Positions 38,601 through 50,600 of a stretch of DNA of 64,000 nucleotides are shown piece after piece (positions within the stretch are counted from its first letter, which is position 1; each line of letters starts with the position of its first letter). The notes under the pieces were generated by a model. That model was not told the origin of the DNA, searched no databases, and worked only from the letters and a program-made list of their open reading frames with translations. The DNA is from Balanoglossus misakiensis (Eukaryota > Hemichordata), in NCBI GenBank assembly GCA_040954595.2, contig CM082578.2:5394001-5458000 (forward strand), written 5' to 3'. The position numbers and the translations under genes were made by a program.

Positions 38601-41600
38601 TGTCACGCAATTCCTGGTGACCTTCATCTTGCAGCAGTTCCAGAAGGGTTTCTCTTTCCTTGGCATGTTTATTTTCAAGTGCTTGCAAGACTGCATCCTG
38701 TAAAATCATGTCATTTGGGAAATTTTAGTGGTACCATAACAATACAATACCAAACAATACCAAACAATACCAAACAATACCAAACAATACAATACAATAC
38801 AATACAATACAATACAATACAATACAATACAATACAATACAATACAATACAATACAATACAATACATGAAAATACATGAAAATACCAGGCTTCAGTCAGG
38901 CCCACTCATAAATGACTGAGATGCTTGCTATATTATTTTGGCTATCCTTCAAAGATTTTTTCATGCAAAATATCTGCAACATGGAAACAATCAAAGTCTG
39001 CCAACAATGATGAAAAATTCTTATATTACACCGATAACTGACCTGCATCTCGGCTCTGTTACCATTGTTGACAATTTCATCTGTTGGTTCTTGGTCCCTT
39101 TCTCCACTGGCACGTTTCTTACGGAGTGCTTCAAGACGTTTCTTGGCAAGCTCTTCCTGTCTAGCTCTATCATTCTTCAATCTATGTCAATTCACATCAT
39201 AAATTTCAAATCATATATCATTTCATATCATATCATATCATGGCATGGCATATCATATCTTCTTTTGTATGAAACTGTACATGTACTTATTTTTTAGGTT
39301 TGAAATCACTTAGGTGTCATCACTTCTGATGATAATGTTATTTGCCTAGTAATCTAAAATTTCAGCTCAATTTGCCATTAGCCAATTTGTAAATCCAATA
39401 TAACATAAACTATTAGCTACTGAAACTGAGTAAAAACTACAGCTGCTATGGTAATTGTCATGTTGCATTTGAAATGCATGCAGTAGGTCCCTATGGTAGA
39501 AAGGCAGTATATGGAGTACAGAGTACTGTAAAACACTTTTTTCTCAACAACCAAACACTGACCTCTCTGCAGCTGCCGCTTGGTGGCGCTCTGCAAGTCC
39601 TAACACAAGAGCGGCACTTTCAAAATTGTCTTCTCTCTCAGCCTTCCGTCGTTCTCTCTTCAATCTTGCCAACTCTTGTTGTCTCTCTTTCTCGCTCATT
39701 AACGCCTGTTCGCTGTCTCTCAATTTTGCCATCAGCGCATCTCTTTCCTCTTCGTATCTCCTCTCAAGATCCACCAAGGGATTCTGTGAAGACTCCTCAG
39801 CTTCATCATCTTCAGGTATCCCGTCTTCTTCATCAGATTCATATCCTACACAGAAAAAAACATAAGTACAGCTGTCAAATATCTTTATCTCAGTGCTGGG
39901 TATGCTATTAGAACTGTCGAGTTCTCTTTCTGAGAAAGAAGAGCACAATAAAAACAAAACACTTTATCTAAAATTTAAAACAGTCTAGGTCTGTTTTGTA
40001 ACTCTTCCAATAACACTGAAAACATCTTCATAAATTCAGTTTGAGAAAATATGTGGCCCCACAGGAAAGTGATATATACACAAAGGTTTCAGAATATCTA
40101 TGCTAAAATTTGGTATACTGAATTACCCAACCTCTGACTATGTGAGTGTTGTATGACTGAGAATGACATCCATTGTCATTGCCCAAGCATTTCAGCAGTG
40201 GTGATGAGAGAATCGCAAAGTCATATAAAGTCATCATTTTTAGGCCGTCTTTATTTTCCTTCCATTCATGATTTAAACATACCATGAATACGTCTCATGA
40301 CATCCACTGGAAACAGCAACTTTTACATACCATCCTGTCCTCTTTGTTTTCTCTTCGCAAGACGGTCTTTTAACTTCTGTTCATATCTCGCTCTGTTTTC
40401 ACCCATGAGTGACTTCAAATTTGCATCAATCTTGAAGTTCTCACCCAACAGTCGGCTCAGCTCATCGTATTTACCTACAAATGAAAATAAATATTGATTG
40501 TTTGAATATGTTGGCCAAGTCTTCTCCCCAGAGCTGCATTTAATGGTAGTCCTTCAAACTATACACTGATTTTCTTGTAAGGAGCTCATTATGAAAACAC
40601 ATTCTGAATACAATATGGAAGTATGAGGCCTGGGTGGGGTGGGTTGGTGGGGTAGACATGGACATGGAGATGGGGTGGGGTTGAGTTGTCTCCTTCCAGG
40701 GAGGCTATTAAACAGTTCCACATTCAACCTGCAATATAATTATAATGTCCTCATTTTTCTTCTATATCTTGTGAGTGCACCACAGCCAATCACAAGAAGG
40801 GGTGCCACTGACGTTTAACTATTGACTCTACCCACATGAAGCACACAACATTTGTCAAATTTCATTCTGGAGCGAAAGTCAAATCTCCTTGCATAACAGA
40901 CAAAGTTACACCTGGCCACATACATGGTGGTGGCAAGCCAATCCTGACCCCTTTCACTCCATATCGTCACTAATGGAACCAACCAAACCACAGAAATTTC
41001 ACCAAAAACATGTACGGGTGGTGGCAGGGACAAGATCCTCCTACCTTCTCTTTTCAATCTTGCAGCTTCCAATTTCATTTTCATCAGTCTTCGCTGTCGT
41101 TCCTCTTCACTCAGTCTCTGCCATTCAGCATCACTCATTTGTTTCTTCAATGCCTCCAATAACAGTTGGTCTCTCAATGCATCATACTTGCTATCAAGAG
41201 CCTGCCCATAACACAGTGACACAATTCTTTAACAATGTCTGACTTTCAGTAATAAATATTGAGCACAAGCTTTGACATAACAGTACCTGGTACATTATAT
41301 TACATATACATGTAGCTGTATATTTCTGATTCAGAATTTCTCATTCAGATTTTCAGGTTTGTTGTACTACAAAGTTGCAGAACAGAACAGCTGGCATAGC
41401 TGTAAAAATCACAAATCACTTTAAACAATGACACCATGCCAATGAAGTCACATATTAGAATTTAGATACCAGGTATCACCTGAAATCCAGGTACATGTAT
41501 TATCCTGAGATACTGTCCCCAAGAATGTAGACATACCAAATGAACTATAAAATTTAATATTAAATCCAACAAGTTCACAAATTATACCAGAAATCTGATG

Positions 41601-44600
41601 TTTATCATGTTACCCTCCAAAATGGGTCTATACTGATTGAAGGATTTCAGATGCCGCCTTTCAAAGTTCATATATTAACTTAAGACGTTTATTAATTACC
41701 TGAAGAAGTTCATCTTCTCCGCCAGCACCTTCATATCTTGTGAAGACTTCCAAGACATTGTCACACCACTGTGACTTTCTCAATGTAATATATTTGTGTC
41801 TCAGTGCCGACAACTCATCCTCACCCTGGTGAAAATATACACAGAATTGACAATTTGGAGTTATCACATGGCTGAAGTGGGAGCATCAAATGCTGTATTA
41901 TAATATACATGAACATGTTTACACTACCAACTTGATCTCCTGGTCTACTGAATGTGGCAGACCAAGAATGAAGTAAGCCACCTGGCTTGATGCATGACAC
42001 AGAAGCTTGTTTACTTAGCGGTTGGCCTGGTTGTTACCAGAATGTTTGTGAAACATACTGCACCCCAGGAAGCCAGCCAGAGTCCAAACACAAAACATGA
42101 GGGTTGGGATGGGTTTCACACCATGTCATTTACCTGTACATGTAGCTAGTAAATAGCCATCCTAGTCTAGTTGTGGCTTGCCCTTCAGATGCATGCTGAG
42201 GGCCCACCATACACAAATAATTTAGCAAGCCCAGTAGCCAAGGGCTTGTTGGGCCTGGACAGTCTGAGCCCCTTGGTACACACAACAAGCCACTGAAGAA
42301 GCCATATGCAGAAGATACAGTCTGACTTGTACCTGGTGGCCATGAATGTTTACATATTTACATAGAACATGTATGCTGTCAATAAATGTTGAATATTTCC
42401 ATTTACCTTGTCCACAAGGGCTGCAAAGACTGTTTCTCCTTCTCTGTCCTGTTCATCCTGTAATTCTGCCAATAATGAGATGACAATTTCATCATGGTTG
42501 GCACTTTTACCCTGCGACGTCTCCTCCAATACAAGTCTTCGGACGATGCTTTTGATGGCGCCGCACTCCTCCAGAATGTCTAGGTTCAACTCCTGGTCAT
42601 CTGTCCGTGCAAAAGTAAGCATATTGAAATTGCAATTTATTTGTTGTGATTTAAAATGCCTTCTGAAAATCATGACACAGCAAACCATTTTTGGACAGGT
42701 TGAAAGCAAAGGGCCTATTGTTCATTGATGGAAGTCTTTAATTTCAATATCATAAAATCTCTAACTCACATTTTCTGCCTTCACCTTCCCTAAACTCAAA
42801 AATTAATTCACTTTCCAAATTTCATATTTTCTTCATAATTTTTTTTATCAGTATTTATTCTAGTAATCTATCTGTCAGCTTTAAACAATCTGATTATTTT
42901 CAGGCAGTGAGAACAGTGAAACAGCATAACCACAAATTTACCTTTACTATCCATGTCCAACGCATCTCTTTTACGTTTCAACTCTGCCAGACGTTTCTGT
43001 CTATCGTCCGGTGGCATCATGTTTGCAGCTTCTCTCAGGTCTCCGCTGCCCTCATCAGTCAAAATACTCATCAACAGATTACGCTCTATTTTGTGATAAT
43101 CGTCCACTTCCTTCATGGCCGACTCCTTCCACGCATCAGTGTTCCCTGTTGAGATTCAAAACAGTGTAATGCTTGGTATTGCTCAGGTCAAGCTGACAAA
43201 GAAAGAATCATGGCACCAATAGCTCAATACACAAATGAAAATCAGAATAGAAAAATATAAATCTTTCTATGTGTACTTCAAATTTAGTTTCTTTAAGACA
43301 AACCTTCAATGAAATTGTAGAAGGATTACAATAATAAGTGTGTGTTACTTTAGCATAAGGGAAAAGATATACAGGTTATTTACCAGAACCAAACGATCTC
43401 ATGTTTAACAAATCAAGAATCTATGTACAAGTATCGTAGATTTTTGCTGTTGGATGTGGTAAACAGAAAACTCGACCACTGACCTTTTGGTGGGAGTGTT
43501 TGATCATCATAGACTGGTTCATCAAATAATCCTTGCTTCTTTCTGTGCTGACGGCTGTTGTGTCGGATGGCGGCCAGTCTCTTCTGTCGGTTTCTATCCT
43601 TCCTGATTCTAGGGGTTGAACAAATGTGACGAATAGTTTGGTCAGAAAATTGGTTCTAGTATAAACAATTTGACTGTGATGTGTTTCTGACACACAAGCA
43701 GTGGTCTCAGATGTTTTTGCATCAACCATGAATTGTTGCAATCGTTATCCTCTGATAGTTAAATTACATCCATGTCTTGACTGCATAGATTCAACACTGG
43801 TCCAAAAGAGTCACCCCCAACAATTACAATGTATTTTTAATAATATTGTGGTATATGCCGTAATTACATTTTGCCTAAACTTGATTTGCCTATACTTGTG
43901 AAATAAATTAAACAACTCAGTTGCATTCAATTACTTACACAATAGTCTTTATAAATGTTCTATATTATTCAAAAAGAAATATTCCAATCATTTTCATTCT
44001 TATTAAAACACACACACACACACACATGCATGCACACACATTTTCAGAAATTCTTCCTTACCTCATTTGAATGCCAATGGGGCCTCTTTCAGCTATACCA
44101 ACCATCAAAGCAGTGCCAACAAATATCTCTTCCGAGTCTGCTCTCATTTTCTCTCTGCAAAGTCTCCCTAACAACTGCCCTCTATCTTGTTCACTAAGAA
44201 CTGTCCTGCCTTCTCCTCTGAGCATGCTCATTAGAGTCTCCATGTCTTCATCATATCTGACTTGTAAGTCACCAAGCAAGTTGCCCGTCTTTCTCACTGG
44301 AGGAGGTTCTTCAACTTCTGTCATTTGAAGAAAAAAACATTTTAGGTTAAAACATGTTGCAAACATGTTTAATTTGGATTAAGTCTGTGGACATTTAAAA
44401 TGTCTTCCGGAAAAATGTTTACAGTACATCACATCTTAACTACAGGGGTCACATCTTTTACATAAATGATGTTGAATTAGCTTGGATTTTCAATATAATT
44501 ATATTTTTGCAAGTTTGCTGATAAAGAATTTTGTGAAAAGAAATAAAATTATATAGTGTTACTTCTTTATAGCATACAGATTGACTAGTTTCCAAACATC

Positions 44601-47600
44601 ATGTTTGTTTGAGTTCTAAGTGGGACTTCCTTGATTATTTGGTAAAATTTAATTCCTGCTTTATTTCCAAAATACATTATACTCCCTTGAAATAAAAAAA
44701 AATGTTTTTATTTGAAAGTAATCGTCACTTTAGGCTTTACTTGGTGTCTCACAATCACACCACTACCACCCAATATGTTGACAGAATAATTGATTTATCT
44801 TTGAAAAGATTGCTTGCATACCATTGCCAGAGGCAATATCTGCATCCTGACTTTGTCTGACTTGTTTCTCTTGGAACTTCTTGTCATATTCATGTCGAAT
44901 TCTTCCCATCAGATCTTCCAGATCATAGGACAGCTGTCAGTGTGCAAATAAACAAAAGCAGGTTAAAATTTCTACTTCCACCACTTGTGCACAAATGTCA
45001 CTGCAATCACTACGACCCTGGTGCAACAAGTCTTTCTCCACAAGAGGTAGAAACTTGGCATTGTACTTTTCCCCATAGAATACTGCATGTAACATTTTAT
45101 GCTATTTTATTATTTCATTACTTGATTTTGTTATTGTATAAAACAAACTCAAATAGCACAAATCTCATGAAATTTTATTGAATTGAAATAATCAGGCCAA
45201 GGGTATCATAGGATTGTTTAAAACTCAAGTAGAAATGTCAAAGAGTTAATGAAAATTAAGTGAACCAGCACTTGTAACCTCTCACACACTATTTACATGT
45301 AGGGCCTAATTGTATCTATTCAATAAACTCTGAAGAGAGTTAACTATTACATGAAAAGCTTGAGGCACAAAAACATACTGATGGTTTGAAATCTGGTGGA
45401 TGATGTCTTACCTTAGCGAAATCACCAAGAAGTTTTGCCAATTCATCCACTTTGCCTTCCTGTCTCAAACGACGCTCTTCCAGTTTCTTCTTTTCCAGCA
45501 TTTTCTCTCTCTCATAATGGGACATGTTTTTCCACACAACTTCACCATGCTGTCTCATCAGTGTATCTGTCAGCAGTTTGTCTCTGTGGCGAAAAGGAAG
45601 AAAAGCACAAAGTGTCATATAAAAGAAAAAACTTTTTCTTCTGCTGGATTAAAGTTACTACCATTGAACATTCATAGAGGTGTGCATGTGTGTGGGTGTT
45701 TTCATTTTTTCCAATGTGATGATTTTGGTGTGGTTTTTATGGAGCGGACCGGGTAATGCATGTCTTCACCTAAGCCACTTTATGCATACAATGTACATGT
45801 AATGTGGGCCCACATGGAGATGCCATTTATATAGGCAACTGTGGCCTTTAAGGATACCCTTGCAAGTTGCTCTGTGGTTGATATGCATGTACGGTATTAA
45901 CAATAGAATGTATGTTTCAACTGGATTGATTTTTACTCCTATGGCTAAAGACATAAAAAAGGTTTACTGGTGGCTGTATACATATGGCCTCAGTCTCAAC
46001 GCACTTGGTTACATCATTGTCAAGAATGTGGTGGCACTGCTCTGTGTAAAAACAAAGCTTGCAAGGTATTTTTTACCCACAATGGAGCTCAATTAAGTAT
46101 TATCTTACCTCATCTTATCTTAAGATATACGATCAAGTACCCCCACAGAAAGTTTTAAAATACTCATCCTCAGACCCTTTCATTTGTTACTTCAGCCAGT
46201 AATTTTATTTGGGGGTTTGCAAACAATTATTCACTGATGTTAACTTACCTGATGACGTTGTATTTATTCTCCAAGGCTTGTATCAAGTGTTGTTCATCTT
46301 GGGTCAGTTCAAACGTTCCCAAGACAACAGCTGAGAGGCTATCCAGCCATTCTTCAGCAAATCCTTGCTCTTCGAATTTCTTCATTTCTGCCAACTCTCT
46401 CAGCGTCTGTAATGACACAACAGGTTCTCAACAGGTTGTTGACAGACATGGTTTCATAATTACATGTACCAGTACATAATCATTCCTCTGCATTCGTCAT
46501 TTCTGTCCTGTAGCTAGGAGTCACTTTCACATAATTCCTTATTCACTGACACCCAGAAATTTTGCACAACATGGTGTCTTCCGAGTCTGTCCGAGACTCA
46601 AACCCACAAACCCCCTGATTGTGAGTCAGGTCACAATGCCTTTTCAGTTCAAGATGAAAATGCAAATCACCCACCATGTAATAATTGTCCAATACCCAAC
46701 TCTATTTGGCATACAATCACTGTATTGGTCTCCTCACCTTATTTTGCATGTTTGAGATAAGAAGGTTCATCTCTCTGTCTTGTTTCTGTTGCAAATCTGC
46801 CAGTACATTGGTTGACACCATGATCTCCACTAAGTTATGGCCATTCCTCACCTCTTCACGTCTGCAAGGAGAAAAAATAGTGATGAATGAGGGATATGTC
46901 ATTAGTAGTAAACATCATTTTAAAAGTATGCAATAAAGTGATCCTTGGAATTTCAATATAAATTAACTTGCCAATAAATATATTCTATAATTATGTAATG
47001 AACCATAGGTTATTGTGACATGAAGAAATTTGCTAAGGTGATGGAGGGGTTGTGATGTAGGTGAGGGGATACATACAAATGTACGCTTGCAACACAGCGG
47101 TCAAAATATGTAAGAATTGCCTACAAGACAAGATACCTATTCTTTCTGTGAAAAAAATACTGCAGGTTAATATATATTCACAGTGCATGTGCATGCATAT
47201 ATGTATGCATATATAGAGGAGGGTAGTAGGAGAAACGGAAGGCGGTAAAATCTCTACAACGCTGTTTCGTGAGTGTATGCATATATATGTGTATATGACT
47301 AAAATCAGAAGTGGGGATTGGCTCATTCATTTCCTTATTGACTTGTTTTGCTGTTTGTATAGGGGAGGGGCAGCAGTAAATATCAAAGAATGAATATCAG
47401 GGTAAATGACGGAGCACATCAGTACATCTGGTTTTAATCAGATTGATGTACGTATGTGCATGCGCATGCATGCTTGTATTACTTAGTGCACAAGACATTA
47501 GTTGTTGGGTTTTTTATTTACCTATTTTCGTAGTAGAGCCCAACACCTTCCTGTAATATTCTTCTATGAAGAGAACGTTTTGACATCAAGTACTGGGACG

Positions 47601-50600
47601 GAGACTGTCTCCAGTTTGTTCTCTGCCCTCGCAGTTCTTTCAGCCTCTTGTCTCTCTGATCGCGTGTCAGACGTCTTCCAGCCAACTTTGCTGTGTCACT
47701 TTCCTTACTTTGTAGAAGATATATCATCACCTGGAGTTCAGAAAACATGGATGAGACAGAACATCACGGGGAAAAGATAAAGTGGGTGATCCGTGTGTCA
47801 ATGAAATATGGATAAGAATGTGCTCTCCTCATGAGAAAAAATCTTGTTAAAGATTTATTCACAATTTCATGTTATTACAGGTATGATCATGAAAAAACAG
47901 GTGAAAACGATTTCAACTAATTATTTCCGATGTTGATAAGAATCTCGCCAAGCATAGAAATTGCCTGGCATGAAAATGTTATTTTTTGTCACTGTACTGT
48001 TCTGCAGTCTACCTAATGAATGTCCTCCGTTTCATTACAACTGCTTAAGTCTAAAAGTGAACCTTATGTCATATATGTGTACACTTTAGCCAAAATTGTG
48101 TTATTATAATCCACTGCATAGTGGTGATATTCTGGGAAAACTATTAACACTAAATCCACTCCGACCCCCTGGTGACCTATGATGTCATTTGGTTCAAAGA
48201 GTTGTCATGGAAATGTCAGCACAAAAAACGAGCATGTATTATTCATTTTACCTCTCTTTCCTGAGAATGTTTCTTTATAGCTGCTCTTACGATGTCTTCT
48301 TGCAGGTCTACAATTCCTTTCTTTCTGTTGTCAAGGCCATGCATGTCTCCAAATTGTGGAGATTTCTTCGACTTCCATGTCTGTAGACGATTCAGAGCCA
48401 GAGATTCTTGTCTGGTTCGATCACAGTCAAATCTAAAGTGACGAATAAATATTTCTGGGTTAAATTCACCCCTTGACACACTGCTGGGGCCTTTGGTCAA
48501 GCACAGGCCCTCAGAAGGAAAAGTACAGTTACTCAGTGTTATTTCACCATGGTTGGCACCATCTGATTGACAATGCATCATGTATTCATAGACTTACTTG
48601 TTACTTTTGTACAGCTGTGGTCTTTCAGCCAGTCCTGTAGCTGTGGTGGATATCTCAAAGGACTCTTCTATCTGAGCACACGTCTGATGACAGACTAGAT
48701 GAGCATACTCTGTGATCATTTCAGCCCTGGTCAAAGTGGTGTTATTCTCCAATCTCAATTTCGACAGAAGGCTCTCTCTCTCCAGCATCTGTCTTTTATG
48801 TAAATCAATCAGTAGCTGACCGCTTGTGCTTGTACCTGGAATTGTACACAAGAAATGACACATTGATTACACACAATTCCAATGTGTCAAAATGCCTATG
48901 TCTCCAGTACAGAGGTGTGAGCAACATGACTCGAGCTAGTACATGGCATGTGCATTTTCACCAATGTATTAGAACTCTTGCTCATAGCCTAAACCATAGA
49001 ATGTGGCTGTGGATAGAGCATACTTTTGTGCAGTACATATTCTTAGGTTAGATGATTCATTTGAAACTCACCCTGAATAAGTTTCTGGTAATTTTCATGT
49101 AACATTTCATTGACTTCCTCTTCTGTTTTACCCTCAGATAACCATTGTGATCTTTTACTCTCTTCATCAACTCTTTGGTTTTCATGGATGTGGACCAGAT
49201 CTCCCATCATGGCTATCAATTTGCGTTCGTACTCCTGTTTGGCCTCGGGAAGTTGACTAACTTTGTCCATGGCGTTGTTTTTGCGGTATTTCCTCTCCTT
49301 CACCTGAAGCTGTACCAACAGGCCTTGCTGGTCACTCTCAGACATGGTGGACCACACTGTATCACCTAGGAAACAAGATATCACGTGGCATAAAACTGTT
49401 TGCTGGCAACAGTACGTACTGAGGAATGAGATTATTTCAAACCAAAATGTTCCCAGAACTGAGCTTTAAAGGGACAAAGTCTCTCTTTCACTGCCATTTT
49501 TCCATTAATTATGTATGATACAAAACATTGTTTATGTTATTCTACATGTGGATATATAGTGAATCAACGTTCGACCACACACAACTTCCATCCCGTTTGT
49601 AGGATGTGAGAGTAAAAATCTCGCCAAAATGAATAAACGGTGGAGACCGATTGTTCATTTTGGCGAGTTTTTTCACTCTCGTGTCCACAAGTGGGATGAA
49701 AGTTGTGTGTGGTCGAACGTTGATTCACTATATATCCACATGTAGAATAACATAAATGGTGTCTCGTATCAATCTATATTAATGGAAAAAGGGCAGCGAG
49801 AGAGAGACTTTGTCCCTTTAACTGACAATCCACACTTACCAACATTTCTGCGGATGATTTCCCAGAGCAGCTTCTCCCTCAATATTTCATATTTGATTTC
49901 CAGAGCATCTAAGAGGTCACTGACCCCTACTCTGTCACGTGACTTGAACATGTCGATGTCTTCACCATTGTCAAAGATGAGTGCTTCCGCACCACCATCT
50001 TCCCACCTGTAAAAAGAGTTATATGTTTTACAATAAAAAGATGTGAGAAGATTTCTTGTCGATCTGTCTGTCTTGGGTTGGTATGTTGTTGGTTCAATGT
50101 GTGGTTTGTTCTTTCAATAGGTAGGTACATGTAGGTAGGTAGGAAGAGGGTAGGGGTAAGAAGTGTTGTTGTCTGTCTGTCACAGGACCCAATGAATTGA
50201 TTTCAACATTCCCACATACATGTACATGTATGTGCTCATACAACATACAATGTATGTCACATACTGATTAACTTATTTACCTGTACAGTTTTCTCTTTGC
50301 TCTTCCCTGGAACTTATTCTGATACACTTCCATTTTCTTGGTTGTTTCTGCAATGCTCTGATCATCCTCCTGTAATACAAATGAGAAAATGCCTCTAAAA
50401 TGCATGGATATACAGAGTAATATGACGGGTGTTTGTGTGGTCTGATTGTGATTGATCACACTTCACATGTACATGTACTGTTCATTTTCACCATAAAATG
50501 ATGATTTGTTTCCACCATCTTTCCTAGCATTCATTTTTGCATATGCTGTACATGTATGTGACAGACTATGAAGCTTTGAAAACAATACTGACGTCCCGAG

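Larger units (their letters stand above)
37934..41825 (-). repeat. giant gene super-repeat unit 3 (seven exons, ~406 residues)
   Basis: Exons in transcript order: 41700-41825, 41045-41201, 40331-40474, 39563-39845, 39043-39181, 38523-38697, 37934-38127 (1218 nt). Blocks are SQWCDNVLEVFTR, ALDSKYDALRDQLL, WQRLSEEERQRRLMKMKLEA, KYDELSRLLGE, ENRARYEQKLKDRLAKRKQR, NPLVDLERRYEEERDALM, DNFESAALVLGLAER, NDRARQEELAKKRLEALRKK, LQALENKHAKERETLLELL and IMADLQEEQDKESEELI. It starts and ends in phase 0. The last donor (AAG/gtgctg) departs from consensus beyond the GT. Confidence 0.88.

Noticed and set aside
38711-38905. Tyr/Cys/Ile repeat frame
   Set aside because: It is the AATAC microsatellite read through on the minus strand.
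39474-39911. 145-codon open frame on the + strand
   Set aside because: It is the complement of the coding exon 39563-39845, whose minus-strand reading fits the repeat blocks and splice sites. The low stop density comes from the purine-rich coiled-coil codons.
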